A stretch of DNA of 64,000 nucleotides from Bryobacteraceae bacterium CoA2 C42 (GTDB lineage: Bacteria; Acidobacteriota; Terriglobia; Bryobacterales; Bryobacteraceae). Position 1 is the first letter of the stretch. The number at the start of each line of letters is the position of its first letter. The notes under the pieces are model-generated. The model did not search any database. It was not told the DNA's origin and worked only from the letters and a program-made list of their open reading frames with translations. Location of the stretch: contig JAINDL010000006.1 in NCBI GenBank assembly GCA_019931245.1, positions 1-64,000 of the forward strand. The letters run 5' to 3'. A program made the position numbers and the translations under genes. Of this stretch, positions 1 through 9,107 are shown in pieces.

Positions 1-790
1 CGGCTGACTACTCTTGAGGAGCCCGCCCACGCCACCCACTGGAGCACTCGCAGCATGGCGGAGCACCTGGGAATCAGCGACACCAGCGTCCTGCGCATCT
101 GGCGCGCGCACGGACTCAAAACCCATCGCTCGGAACACTTCAAGGTCAGCAACGATCCCCTGTTCGCCGAGAAACTCGAGGCCGTCGTCGGGCGATACCT
201 CAGCCCGCCAGAACACGCTCTCGTGCTTTGCGTCGACGAGAAGAGCCAAGTGCAGGCGCTGGATCGCACGCAGTCTGCCGTTGAAGCGAGGCCGTGCCGA
301 AACGATGACTTATGACTACAAACGGTACGGCACCACCACGTTGTTCGCGGCGATGGACGCGGCAACGGGCCGGATGATCAGCCTCTGCCAGCAGCGGCAT
401 CGGCACCAGGAGTGGCTGAAATTCCTGTGTCATATTGACGAAGCGACTCCGCAGGACCGCCAGATCCATTGGATTGCCGACAACTACGCCACGCACAAAC
501 ACGGCAACGTCCAACGCTGGTTAATGCGGCATCCCCGCTTCCATGTGCACTTTACGCCGACCAGCGCATCGTGGCTGAACATGGTCGAGCGGTTCTTTCG
601 GGACGTCACCGAGAACCGACTGAAGAGAGGAGTGTTCCGGAGCGTTCTCGAACTCATCGAGGCTCTCGGCGGCTATGTAGACCACCACGATGAGGAGCCC
701 AAGCCCTTCATCTGGACCGCAAGCGCTCAGGATATCCTCGCCAAAGTCATGCGGGCCCAGAGCGCACTGAATAACAGGCAGACGGTTTGA
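1..790 (+). pseudogene. IS630-family transposase, frameshifted, cut by the window edge
   Basis: Cut-and-paste DDE transposase of the IS630/Tc1 type. The N-terminal half, with a helix-turn-helix ([15 protein letters not shown]) and the first catalytic Asp in CVDEKSQ, is read in frame 1. The second Asp (IADNYATHK) and the final Glu (MVERFFRD) are read in frame 2. The frames meet near 262-285, where family members normally read RTQPGLPLKRG; here CAG is followed directly by TCTGCCGTTGAAG, as if about 5 nt were lost. No single frame carries the whole DDE triad, so the copy is probably dead unless ribosomal frameshifting restores it. The left end and its inverted repeat lie outside the window, and the right end is probably within about 30 nt of the stop at 788-790. 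The family call is sure; the 5-nt deletion is inferred. Confidence 0.85.
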
Positions 791-799
791 AGCACACCA

Positions 800-1122
800 C
801 TGGTGTTCGGCAGCGTTCATATTCAAACTGTTCGGAGGATATGTGCCGGAGTAACTGGTGTTCCTGTTCGGAATCGCGCCGGAACTTGCGTAAGTTGGCC
901 TGATGGAGGCGGACATAGGCTTTGCGGTCGTCGACCGAAAGTAAGGTGGCGAAGGCCGGCAGTTCTTCATCGTGGAAGTCGACGTATTTGCCGACGGTGA
1001 TGGCGTTCATGGAGGTGCGATTTTTGCCTTCTACGGTGACGGGACCTTTGCTTTTGCTGCCGTTTTGGCGAGCGGTTTCGGCGCGTTTTTGTTTTTCTAC
1101 CTCGGTGAGGACTCTTTTTCAT
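800..1122 (-). pseudogene. remnant of a conserved hypothetical ORF, truncated by the IS630 element
   Basis: Read on the minus strand, this stretch encodes a protein beginning VLTEVEKQKRAETARQNG, continuing through SKGPVTVEGKNRTSMNAI and ending near SEQFEYERC. The pattern resembles short ORFs that I recall as recurring in Solibacter-type genomes; their function is unknown. An ATG at 1122-1120 is out of frame by one nucleotide. It is followed by a run of five A, and four would restore ATG AAA AGA GTC in frame. The 3' end runs into the right end of the transposase element at about 790-815. Both defects suggest decay. Homology is from pattern memory only. Confidence 0.5.
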
Positions 1123-1416
1123 AGAGGTGCCCTTGTTGGGAACTTATGGCCGTTGGGCCTTAGTGAGTTCCCTGATTCCACGGTAGGGGATGCGGAGCGG
1201 CAACCGGAACGCGGGCTAGGCGGGGATGCTTGGCAGTGATTGATAGCGGGAGGCTTGTGAACTGAAATGATATCTGAATGGGTTGTGAGTCTATGAGAGC
1301 GCGGCTTTGAGTTGGGGCCGTATGATAGCCCCAACTCATTTGAGCCTGGTGCTGCGGGGCCTGTTTGAGGTCGGTTCCTTTACAAGCCTTTGCTTGCGGT
1401 TCGCCGGCGAATCGGC
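1123..1416. other. intergenic stretch without a recognisable gene
   Basis: The roughly 290 nt between the decayed ORF and the promoter of the dioxygenase-like gene hold no open frame with a family signature, signal peptide or good start, and no clear repeat. Short open frames here have no protein-like composition. Confidence 0.5.
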
Positions 1417-1422
1417 TATTCT
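1417..1422 (+). promoter_or_regulatory. TATTCT -10 box, leaderless-type spacing
   Basis: TATTCT lies 6 nt upstream of the ATG at 1429. That spacing would place the transcript start at or next to the start codon. There is no Shine-Dalgarno sequence before this ATG. Confidence 0.5.
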
Positions 1423-1428
1423 GCCGCC

Positions 1429-2067
1429 ATGAAACCCGCAAAGCCCACGCGCCGCGAAGTTCTGGAACGGTGCATCACCACCGGCTTACTGGCCGGCTCC
1501 GGCACGCTCAGCCATAACCGCCTCCTCGCCGCCTGGGAGGACGCCGAACAGCAGGCCCTCAAACCCACCTCCGCCGAAGTCCTCGGACCCTTCTTCCGCA
1601 AGGGCGCGCCCAACCAGCGGACGCTTCGCACCCCCGGCGACCCCGGCTTTCCCCTGCTCGTCTCCGGCCGCGTCCTCAATACCAAAGGCCAACTCGTCGA
1701 AGGCGCCGCCGTCGACCTCTGGCACGCCGACCACGCCGGCCGCTACGATACCCGCGGCTACAAGTTCCGTACCAAGATCACCCCGGACGCCAAGGGCGAC
1801 TACGCCGTCGAAACCATCTTCCCCGGCCACTACAGCGACCGCCCCGCCCAGCACATCCACTACCTCATCACCGCCCCGGGCCACAAGCCGCTGATCACCC
1901 AGGCCTACTTCGCCACCGATCCCTTCTTTGAAGGCGACCCCGTCAAGAACTGGAACAAACGCGGCATCGCCGCCAATCGCGAACTGATCCTCCCCGTCAA
2001 ACTCTTTGAAGGCCCCGCCGCGCCGCGCGCCGAAATCCGCTTCGATATCGTCCTGGAGAAAGCCTAA
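1429..2067 (+). CDS. intradiol ring-cleavage dioxygenase-like protein
   Basis: A 212-residue protein of the catechol/protocatechuate 3,4-dioxygenase fold. These enzymes use non-heme Fe(III) held by two Tyr and two His to open aromatic rings between the hydroxyls. Candidate ligands are visible: Tyr in HAGRYD, Tyr in GHYSDRP, and the His pair in QHIHYLI. The preceding DLWHAD matches the family's strand with Asp and Trp. The N-terminus has RREVLER followed by a hydrophobic stretch, a possible Tat signal, so an extracytoplasmic intradiol-like enzyme is likely. The ATG at 1429 was chosen because the protein starts naturally there and a TATTCT box sits 6 nt upstream. The next gene starts directly at the stop codon. 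The substrate is unknown. Confidence 0.8.
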   Translation: MKPAKPTRREVLERCITTGLLAGSGTLSHNRLLAAWEDAEQQALKPTSAEVLGPFFRKGAPNQRTLRTPGDPGFPLLVSGRVLNTKGQLVEGAAVDLWHADHAGRYDTRGYKFRTKITPDAKGDYAVETIFPGHYSDRPAQHIHYLITAPGHKPLITQAYFATDPFFEGDPVKNWNKRGIAANRELILPVKLFEGPAAPRAEIRFDIVLEKA

Positions 2068-2940
2068 GTGGCCGACCGCAAACTGGCCGCCGCCGCCGTC
2101 CCCGGCGCCCTAGAATTCTCGAAGGACTCGCTCACCCTCTCCACCCTCTGCCGCGATAACACCATCCGTACCTGGTCCGTCACCACCGGCCAGCTCACTG
2201 CGGAGAAGAAGGTGCCGCCCCGCAGCGCCCTTCTCGCCGCCGACCGCTGGGCCGAACGAACCGATAAAGCCGAAGTCCGCGTCTGGGACCTTACCGCCAA
2301 CCGGCAATTGCAGATCATAAACAGCGTCGCGATGAACCGCGCCCAACTCTCCGCCGATGGCCGCTGGCTCGCCGTTGCCGATACCACCGCCCGCCGCGTC
2401 GAACTCCGCGACATGGCCACCGGCCAATCCCGCCATTCGCTCGCCGATGGCATCGGCGGCGCCGCCGCCCTCCGCTTCTCCCCCGATGGCACCCTGCTCG
2501 TCAGCACGAACAACGATAACGACGTCCGCATCTGGCGCACCGCGACCGGCGAACTCGTCAAGAAAATTGAAGATCTCACCGGCGCCATGTTCGCCGCCGA
2601 GTTCACCCCGGACGGCAAGCAACTCGTCCTGGCCGGCCTCGACGAGACCGTCTACATCTGGGACGCCAAAACCTTCCAGCTTCTCCGAAAGCTCGGCGGC
2701 CACGGCGAAACCATTTCGGCGCTCGCCATCTCCCCGGACGGCAAAACTCTGGTCACCGGTGGCTTTGACGTCCTGACAGAGAAAAATCCCGTCAAGGTGC
2801 TCTTCTGGGACCTCAACAGCGGCAGGATTCTCCGGACCGTCCGCGCGCCCCACCGCGTCGCCTCGCTCGCCTTCTCTCCCAACGGCGCCTGGATCGCCAT
2901 GGCTGCCGGCGAAAACGAGATCCAACTCTGGGCCCGCTAG
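2068..2940 (+). CDS. WD40-repeat beta-propeller protein
   Basis: A 290-residue protein made almost entirely of WD40-like repeats. Units end in RTWSVTTG, RVWDL, RIWRTATG, YIWDAKT and LFWDLNSG, and carry SPDGK-type turns. About six to seven blades are visible, enough for one propeller. It is probably a scaffold with no enzymatic role that I can see. The start is a GTG that abuts the TAA of the dioxygenase-like gene (TAAGTG), so the two are almost certainly co-transcribed and translationally coupled. No signal peptide is evident from this start. It converges on the metalloprotease gene with a 7-nt gap. Confidence 0.8.
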   Translation: MADRKLAAAAVPGALEFSKDSLTLSTLCRDNTIRTWSVTTGQLTAEKKVPPRSALLAADRWAERTDKAEVRVWDLTANRQLQIINSVAMNRAQLSADGRWLAVADTTARRVELRDMATGQSRHSLADGIGGAAALRFSPDGTLLVSTNNDNDVRIWRTATGELVKKIEDLTGAMFAAEFTPDGKQLVLAGLDETVYIWDAKTFQLLRKLGGHGETISALAISPDGKTLVTGGFDVLTEKNPVKVLFWDLNSGRILRTVRAPHRVASLAFSPNGAWIAMAAGENEIQLWAR

Positions 2941-2947
2941 GCCAGCC

Positions 2948-5215
2948 TCAGAACCACTCTTCACATCCAATCGGCTGCCCCGGCGGCGGAGGCAGCGGCT
3001 TGGCCATCGCCGGCGGCTTCCCGTCGCGCAGAAACCGCTCGATTTCCGCCACGGCCAAGGCACCCCCTTCGTACTTCATCTGCAGCAAACCGTCCAGGGC
3101 GATCGCCCGCGCCGAAGCCTGCGCCCCGCCATCCGCCACCAGCACCATCAAATGCTGCATCACCACCGTCCGCACGGCCTTCTGAATCTCCCCCTGCAGC
3201 CCGGTCTTCCGCATCGCCGACCGCGCCAGCAAAGCGCGCAGCACCTCGCCAAACCCCGGACTGCCCGGCACCCGCGCCGCCAACTGCTCCAGCCGTCCCG
3301 CCCGGTCCGGGTGCAGCAGCAGCCCGACCGTATGGTTGGCCGCCGACTCGGCCGCCGCCACCGGATCGAACGTTAAACCGGTCCGGCTCGCAAACTGCTC
3401 CCGCGTCGCCTCGTAGCCGAACGCCCGCGGCGGCAGCAGTCGCAGAATCCGTTCGGGAATCTCCAGTTCCGCCGGGTCGATCGTCGCCAGCACCGCCGCC
3501 AGCGCCCGCCGCTGTTCGGCCGGCGCCACCGGTTCCGCAATCTTCTGCCCGTCGCCGCGCAGCGCATAGCTGTAGTCCACGCCACCCAACACCTTCACCG
3601 CCGCCTCCGTCTGGTACCGGTGCAGCAGATACATCGGCACCAACCGGTCGCCCAGCGCCGACAGCGCTTCACCCTCGGGAATGTTCTCCTCGCCAAATCG
3701 CGCCAGGATCTTCCGCCGCACCGTCATCAGACGGTTCAACTCATCGACCGCATTCGCTCCGTTATCCCACAGGTGCGCCACCGGACTCGCCCCGCCCTCG
3801 TCGCGCGCATCCTGATCGCTTAGAAACCGCAGCCGGTCAAACACCAGCGGACGCCCCAGATAGCCCCAGCCGATCGCCATCTTGTCCCAATCCCCCAACC
3901 CCACGGCGTAGGCGTTGCGCAGCGTCGGCTTGCCGTCGGCGTCAAGATCGATCTGCGGATGCGGATAGTCCATCACACTCGCCCGCCCGTTGGCGCTCGC
4001 CGCGAAGTTATGCGCCAGACCCAGCGTGTGCCCCACCTCGTGCGCCGACAGCTGCCGCAGCCGCGCCAACCCCATCTCCCGCATCGCCGGGCTCACCGCC
4101 TTGCCGCGCTCGTAGGGAGCCAGCACGCCCTCGGCAATCAGATAGTCCTGCCGCACCCGCAGCGAGCCCAGCGTCACGTTGCCTTTCAAAATCTCGCCCG
4201 TCCGCGGATCGACAATCGAAGCCCCGTAGCTCCAACCCCGCGTCGACCGGTGCACCCAGTTGATCATGTTGTACCGCGCGTCCATCGGATCAGCGCCCTC
4301 GGGCAGCATCTCCACCGTGTACTGACCGGCAGGAAACGCCTGCGCCCACCACCGTGCCCCTTCGAGTAGCGCCGAACGCACCGGCTCCGGGGTGCCCGGG
4401 TCCAGATAGTAGCGGATCGGCAGCCGGTGGCGAATCGCCCACCGCTTCGTCATCGGCTCCCCTAGCGGCGTCGAGTAGTCCAGGTACGTCGTCGCGTTAA
4501 AGCTCGACCGCGGATCGAGCGCCTTCGGCTCAAAGCCGGGCCCGGGCAGCGCGACAAAACTATAGTGCTCCCGCACCGTGAACGCCTCGGCCGACGGCGA
4601 AACGCTGCCCACCAGGCCCCCCTGCGGCTCGCCCGCGAAGGTCAACAGCACCTCCACTTCCGTGTTGCGCGGAAACGACTTCGTGCGCTCGAGCCAGACG
4701 GCGCTGCGCCCCGCATCCACGCGATAGCTCCCCGCCTTGGCCCGCCGCACGGCGGCCGCCGCCTCGTGGCCATCGCGGACAAAGAATGCCGTCGCGTCCA
4801 CCAGTACGCGCGCTCCCTCCTCGGCGGCCGGCGCGAAGCCCCAGTGGACGGTGCTCGCAAACGAGTCCGCCACGGCCCGCTGTTCGGCGGCCTCGGACGA
4901 GGACGAACGGTAGCGCCGGTTGGCTTCGATCAGCAAAATCTTCGGCCCCACGCGTTCGAACCGAACCACGCGGGCCCGCCCGGTCTGCCCGCGGTCCAGC
5001 CCGATGTCGTTCGAACCCAGCCCGGCCGGCAGCGAGGTGTAGAGCAGGAACTCCTCGCCCCACCGCGAAACCTCCAGGAACAGACTCCCGGACTTGGCGT
5101 CCCAATAGAGCGGAAACAGGCCGTCCATCCGGGTCATTCCCGCGGTCTTCTCCGCAATCGACGCCCCGGCAGCCAGCGCAGCCGCCATCAGTCCAGCCAA
5201 AAGAAACCGAATCAT
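2948..5215 (-). CDS. zinc-dependent metalloprotease, DUF5117/DUF4953 type
   Basis: A secreted 755-residue protein. A signal peptide ([18 protein letters not shown]) precedes a DUF5117-like region ([25 protein letters not shown]). At about residue 392 comes the metzincin-like zinc site [11 protein letters not shown] with a downstream MDYP turn. A long C-terminal region includes [11 protein letters not shown]. Known relatives are uncharacterised outer-surface peptidases. The ATG at 5215 was chosen because it begins the signal peptide and overlaps the sulfatase stop by 4 nt (ATGA); a longer upstream frame is only shadow sequence. It is the third gene of the operon 8347-2948 and may remove protein parts of sulfated glycoconjugates, which is inferred from its neighbours. 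Confidence 0.85.
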   Translation of the reverse strand: MIRFLLAGLMAAALAAGASIAEKTAGMTRMDGLFPLYWDAKSGSLFLEVSRWGEEFLLYTSLPAGLGSNDIGLDRGQTGRARVVRFERVGPKILLIEANRRYRSSSSEAAEQRAVADSFASTVHWGFAPAAEEGARVLVDATAFFVRDGHEAAAAVRRAKAGSYRVDAGRSAVWLERTKSFPRNTEVEVLLTFAGEPQGGLVGSVSPSAEAFTVREHYSFVALPGPGFEPKALDPRSSFNATTYLDYSTPLGEPMTKRWAIRHRLPIRYYLDPGTPEPVRSALLEGARWWAQAFPAGQYTVEMLPEGADPMDARYNMINWVHRSTRGWSYGASIVDPRTGEILKGNVTLGSLRVRQDYLIAEGVLAPYERGKAVSPAMREMGLARLRQLSAHEVGHTLGLAHNFAASANGRASVMDYPHPQIDLDADGKPTLRNAYAVGLGDWDKMAIGWGYLGRPLVFDRLRFLSDQDARDEGGASPVAHLWDNGANAVDELNRLMTVRRKILARFGEENIPEGEALSALGDRLVPMYLLHRYQTEAAVKVLGGVDYSYALRGDGQKIAEPVAPAEQRRALAAVLATIDPAELEIPERILRLLPPRAFGYEATREQFASRTGLTFDPVAAAESAANHTVGLLLHPDRAGRLEQLAARVPGSPGFGEVLRALLARSAMRKTGLQGEIQKAVRTVVMQHLMVLVADGGAQASARAIALDGLLQMKYEGGALAVAEIERFLRDGKPPAMAKPLPPPPGQPIGCEEWF

Positions 5216-7020
5216 TTCGTCAGTATCGCACCGCCGCCAAGGCGCGTCACATCGACGTAGTAGGCGCCCCGCGAACTCCCGTCGGCGGCCTCGAGCCACG
5301 TCTGTAGCTCCACCGGGCCGGCCGGCAGTTGCACCGTAAACACCACAGCCGGCTGCCCGGGATCGATCGCCATCTCCTGCTCAAGACTACCCAGCCTGAT
5401 CCGCGCCTTCTGGAGGCCGGCAATCGCCTTGCCCGGCGTCTGGTCCCGGTTGCCCCTGTCCGGGGTATAGGCGGCCCCCAACGGCAGATTCACCTCCGCC
5501 GGCCAGCGGCGCAGCGCGAAGCGGTAGCGCCCGGCCCGCGCCTCTAACGCCCAAAACCCGTTCGCGGCCGGACCCGCCAGAATCGACCGCTGGTTCCAGG
5601 CCGCCAGCGCCCCCGCCCCGTGCCAGTCGTGAGCGGTCAACCGCACCGGGTTCTCCCGCGCGTCGCCGATGATGATCCTTGCGTACTCCCCGGCCCGGGC
5701 GCTCACCATCTGCCACCACTTCTCATAGTCGGCCCGCAGACGCGCGACCACGGCCGGCTCGCCCGCCGCCACGTCGGTCCTCTGCCCGGGATCGGCCTGC
5801 ATATCGTAGAGCTCCAACCGCCGCGGCTCCCCCGCGCCGCCCGGCCCCGAACTTACCAGCCGCCAGCGCTCGGTCATCACCGCCGCCTGCCGCCACGGCA
5901 ACAGCTCCTCCTCGCGCTGCGAATCGACCACCAAGCTCCGCTCCGGCCACGCCTCGCCCCGCAGTAGCGGCGCGAGCGACCGCCCGTGCAGCGGCAGCGC
6001 GCCGGGCGCCCGCGCCGCGCCCGTCCATTCGAGCAGCGTCGGCAGCACGTCAATGTGCGCGGTCAACTGCGGCACATCCCGGCCCTGCGCCAAGCCGCCG
6101 GCCGGCCAGTGCACGAAGAACGGCACGCGATGGCCTCCCTCGTACGCCGAGCCCTTGGCCCCGCGCATGCCGGCGTTGAAGACCTGCGCCCCGGAGGCGG
6201 TGCCGTTATCGGTGGTAAAGACGAAGATCGTGTTGGCCGCCAGGCCCGTCGCCTCGAGATAGCGGCGGAGGCGGCCGATGTTTTCGTCAATGTTCTCGAT
6301 CATCCCGTAGAAGCCGGGCTCTTTCAAGCCTTTGACATTCTGATAGCGCGCCTCGTTAGCCGCGGGCGCCCACATGGGCCCGTGCGGGGCGTTGGTGGGC
6401 AGGTAACAGAAGAAGGGCCGCCGGGCGCGGACGGAGTTTTCGATGAACCGCTGCGCCTGCGCAAAGAAGACGTCGGTGCAAAAACCGCTGAACTTTTCAA
6501 GTTTGCCGTTGTGGCGGTAGGTGTCGTCGAAGTAGTCATTGCCGAAGTGATCCGGCGTCTGCCAGATGCCGCCGCCGCCGTGGATGAGCACCTCGTCGAA
6601 GCCCTTGTCCTGCGGGCGGCTGGGATAGTTGTCGCCGAGGTGCCACTTGCCGAAGATGCCGGTGCGGTAGCCGGCCGCGCGAAGGGCTTCGGCCACGGTC
6701 CGCTCGTTGTGGTGCAGGATGCTCCGGCCCTGGATCGTGTGCCAGGGGCCCACCAGGTTCGAGTAGCGCCCCGTGAGAAGCGCCGAGCGGGTGGGGGCGC
6801 AGGTGGGGCTGACGTGGTAGTTGGTCAGGCGGACCGACTGCGCGTGGAGGGCGTCGAGGTGGGGCGTCCGCAGGACCGGATTGCCGTGGCAGGCGAGGTC
6901 GCCGTAGCCCTGGTCATCGGTCATCACCAGCACCACGTTCGGCCGGGCGGCTGCCGGAGGCAGCAGCGCGGAAGAGGCGGCGCCCAAAAACTGCCGGCGC
7001 GAAAACATCATCCTGACCAT
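5212..7020 (-). CDS. secreted arylsulfatase (type I, Cys-type), first copy
   Basis: A 602-residue sulfatase of the alkaline phosphatase superfamily. It hydrolyses sulfate esters using a formylglycine made from the Cys of the signature CAPTRSALLTGR (Cys about residue 74). Metal-site residues appear in MTDDQGYGD near the start and in TTDNG; GIFGKWHLG is the second family signature. The N-terminus carries SRRQFLGAASS, a Tat-like signal. A C-terminal extension of about 100 residues after the sulfatase core is not recognised. The ATG at 7020 is preceded by a G-rich Shine-Dalgarno-like run, and ATGs at 7011 and 7008 are alternatives. It begins just after the TAA of the second sulfatase and overlaps the protease start by 4 nt, so the three genes form one operon. 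Confidence 0.9.
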   Translation of the reverse strand: MVRMMFSRRQFLGAASSALLPPAAARPNVVLVMTDDQGYGDLACHGNPVLRTPHLDALHAQSVRLTNYHVSPTCAPTRSALLTGRYSNLVGPWHTIQGRSILHHNERTVAEALRAAGYRTGIFGKWHLGDNYPSRPQDKGFDEVLIHGGGGIWQTPDHFGNDYFDDTYRHNGKLEKFSGFCTDVFFAQAQRFIENSVRARRPFFCYLPTNAPHGPMWAPAANEARYQNVKGLKEPGFYGMIENIDENIGRLRRYLEATGLAANTIFVFTTDNGTASGAQVFNAGMRGAKGSAYEGGHRVPFFVHWPAGGLAQGRDVPQLTAHIDVLPTLLEWTGAARAPGALPLHGRSLAPLLRGEAWPERSLVVDSQREEELLPWRQAAVMTERWRLVSSGPGGAGEPRRLELYDMQADPGQRTDVAAGEPAVVARLRADYEKWWQMVSARAGEYARIIIGDARENPVRLTAHDWHGAGALAAWNQRSILAGPAANGFWALEARAGRYRFALRRWPAEVNLPLGAAYTPDRGNRDQTPGKAIAGLQKARIRLGSLEQEMAIDPGQPAVVFTVQLPAGPVELQTWLEAADGSSRGAYYVDVTRLGGGAILTK

Positions 7021-7021
7021 C

Positions 7022-8347
7022 TTATTCCCCCCCCGGCAAAGGCAGCACTTCGCCGCGGACCTCGCCCGCGAAGGCGCGCAAACGGGCGGCGAGACGCATG
7101 GCGACTTCGGGTTCGGCGGCCGCCACATTGTACTGCTCGGCCGGGTCCCGATCGAGGTGGTAAAGCTCCGGCGCCGCGCCCTTGGCCTGCCGGTACTTCC
7201 AGGGCCCCTGCCGAATCCCTTCGAGCGTCCGGCCGACGGCGTAAAAGAACTCCTGCCGCGGTGATGGCTGGCCGTCGCGCAGATGCGGCAGCAGGTTGTA
7301 TCCATCGTAGGGACGGTCGCCGGGCAACGCCACGCCGGCGGCGGCGAGCAGCGTCGGAAGAATGTCGAGCGTCGAGGCCATCTCCATCGAGACCTGCCCC
7401 GGACGGATCACCCCGGGCCAGTGAAAGATGCCCGGCACGCGGAAGCCGCCTTCGTAGCTCGTGCCTTTGGCGCCCCGCAGTAACCCTTTCGAGCCCGTGT
7501 GCCACGCCTCCACGCCGCCGGCCAGCATGCGCGGCGGCAGGTCGTGCCACGGCCCGTTGTCGCTCGCGAAGATAATGAGGGTGTTCCGGTCGAGCTTCAG
7601 TTCCCGCAGCGTCCGGGTGATCTCCCCAACCGACCAGTCGAGCGTCTCGATCACGTCGCCATAATGGCCGGCCCGGGAGCGGCCGCGCCTGTCGGCCGGG
7701 ACGCTCACCGGCAGGTGGGGCATGGCGTAGGGCAGATAGAGGAAAAATGGCTTCGTTTCGCAATTTCGAATGAAGCGTACCGCTTCGTCGGTGTAGCGGG
7801 GCGTCAGGTTCGCCTGGTCGGTTACCGGTTCGGCTGCGTCCTCGTTGCGGTAGAGGTGCAGGGGGCGTTCGGTTTTCACCCACGGCGGGATCATGTCGTT
7901 TGAATAGGGCAGGCCGAACCAGCGGTCAAAGCCGCGCCGGGTGGGCAGGTGGGCGGCGGGCTGGAAACCGAGATGCCACTTGCCGATGGCCATGGTCTGA
8001 TAGCCGCGGGCCTTGAGGAGTTGCGGCAGCAGGATTTCGGAGAGCGGCAGGCCGCCGACGGTATCGGGGCCGGTGTTGCCAGGCTGGCCGGCGCGGATAG
8101 GATGGCGGCCCGTCAGCAGGCCGGCGCGGGAGGGGCTGCAGACGGAGGCCGCGGCATAAAAGGACGTGAAGCGCATCCCTTCGGCGGCGAGGCGGTCGAG
8201 GTGCGGGGTGCGGAGCGTGGGGTGGCCGTAGCAAGCGAGGTCACCGTAGCCCATGTCGTCGGCGAACAGGACGATGAAGTTTGGCAAGCGCGAGGGGAGC
8301 TGGGCAAGGGCGGCGGCCAGAAACTCGCGCCGAGTGGTTGAGGGCAT
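7022..8347 (-). CDS. secreted arylsulfatase (type I, Cys-type), second copy
   Basis: A 441-residue sulfatase with the formylglycine signature CSPSRAGLLTGRH (Cys about residue 70), the N-terminal metal site FADDMGYGD, MAIGKWHLG, and ASDNG near the middle. TTRREFLAAALA at the start is a Tat-type signal. I chose the ATG at 8347 over the one at 8356 because a TAGAAT box lies exactly 7 nt before it and the signal then starts at MPSTTRREF. It is the first gene of the operon with the other sulfatase and the metalloprotease. Two unlike sulfatases in tandem suggest stepwise desulfation of one polysaccharide or glycoprotein, which is inferred. Confidence 0.9.
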   Translation of the reverse strand: MPSTTRREFLAAALAQLPSRLPNFIVLFADDMGYGDLACYGHPTLRTPHLDRLAAEGMRFTSFYAAASVCSPSRAGLLTGRHPIRAGQPGNTGPDTVGGLPLSEILLPQLLKARGYQTMAIGKWHLGFQPAAHLPTRRGFDRWFGLPYSNDMIPPWVKTERPLHLYRNEDAAEPVTDQANLTPRYTDEAVRFIRNCETKPFFLYLPYAMPHLPVSVPADRRGRSRAGHYGDVIETLDWSVGEITRTLRELKLDRNTLIIFASDNGPWHDLPPRMLAGGVEAWHTGSKGLLRGAKGTSYEGGFRVPGIFHWPGVIRPGQVSMEMASTLDILPTLLAAAGVALPGDRPYDGYNLLPHLRDGQPSPRQEFFYAVGRTLEGIRQGPWKYRQAKGAAPELYHLDRDPAEQYNVAAAEPEVAMRLAARLRAFAGEVRGEVLPLPGGE

Positions 8348-8354
8348 AGCCAGC

Positions 8355-8360
8355 ATTCTA
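8355..8360 (-). promoter_or_regulatory. TAGAAT -10 box for the sulfatase operon
   Basis: Read on the minus strand, TAGAAT ends 7 nt before the ATG at 8347, and no Shine-Dalgarno is present. This implies a leaderless message and supports 8347 as the start. Confidence 0.45.
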
Positions 8361-8372
8361 ACGAATACCGGG

Positions 8373-8378
8373 TAGACT
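8373..8378 (+). promoter_or_regulatory. TAGACT -10 box for the DUF2490 gene
   Basis: TAGACT ends 8 nt before the ATG at 8387. It lies back-to-back with the sulfatase -10 box, 12 nt away, in the short gap between the two divergent genes. Confidence 0.45.
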
Positions 8379-8386
8379 GACTGAGA

Positions 8387-9100
8387 ATGAGGAAGATATC
8401 GACTGGGCCGCCCAGCCCGGCAGTGCGGCTATCCCTATGGGGCTTCTTGAGCATCGCGGCGGCCCATGGACAGGTAGCGCGGAACGCACACGGCTGGTTC
8501 CAATACTTCGGCGACCACCCGATTCGAAAAGACAGCCGCTGGGGGCTGCATCTGGAGGGGCAATGGCGGCGCCATAACCTGGTGCGGAGCGGGCAGAACC
8601 TTCTGCTCCGGCCGGCGGTGAACTTCAAGATCAATGAAACCTGGGCGGTTAGCGCCGGTTACGCTTTCGTCGAGACCTACCGCTATGGCCGGTACCCTGT
8701 GGCACGCACGGCGCAGGAGAACCGGGTGTATGAGGAGTTACGCGTACGGCATGATGCAGGAAAGGTGAAGGTGCTGCACCGGTTCCGCCTCGAACACCGC
8801 TGGCTGCCGGGCGGGCTGTTTGAAGACCGTTTCCGCTATCTTCTGCGCGGCACGATTCCGCTGAAGGGCCGGAACTCGCTGATTCTGGCCAATGAAGTCT
8901 TCACTCCCACACCGCCTGAAGCCTTTCCCAAAGCGGCGGACAACAACCGGGTGATGGTGCTGTGGGGCCGCACTTTAAACCCGTTCTGGCGGGTGGAGAC
9001 CGGCTACATGCTGCAGACGGTCTGGCAACGTAACGGACGGATTCGAGAAGACAACCACACGCTACTCTTGTCGCTTTGGAGCACGCGGCCGTTGCGGTAA
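8387..9100 (+). CDS. DUF2490-type outer-membrane beta-barrel protein
   Basis: A 237-residue protein with a short N-terminal hydrophobic signal (LWGFLSIAAAHGQ). The amphipathic strands alternate charged and aromatic residues (WFQYFGDHPI, NENRVYEELRV-like, HRFRLEHRWLPGG, ETGYMLQTVW). This matches DUF2490, a family predicted to form small outer-membrane barrels. The C-terminal strand (HTLLLSLWSTRPLR) does not end in the usual Phe. It is divergent from the sulfatase operon with only 39 nt between the chosen starts, so the two may share a control region. Function is unknown. Confidence 0.7.
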   Translation: MRKISTGPPSPAVRLSLWGFLSIAAAHGQVARNAHGWFQYFGDHPIRKDSRWGLHLEGQWRRHNLVRSGQNLLLRPAVNFKINETWAVSAGYAFVETYRYGRYPVARTAQENRVYEELRVRHDAGKVKVLHRFRLEHRWLPGGLFEDRFRYLLRGTIPLKGRNSLILANEVFTPTPPEAFPKAADNNRVMVLWGRTLNPFWRVETGYMLQTVWQRNGRIREDNHTLLLSLWSTRPLR

Positions 9101-9107
9101 GCGCCGG

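Noticed and set aside
5216-5299. Longer N-terminus for the metalloprotease
   Set aside because: The extra 28 residues are Arg-rich shadow of the sulfatase gene; the ATG at 5215 gives a clean signal peptide and an ATGA overlap.
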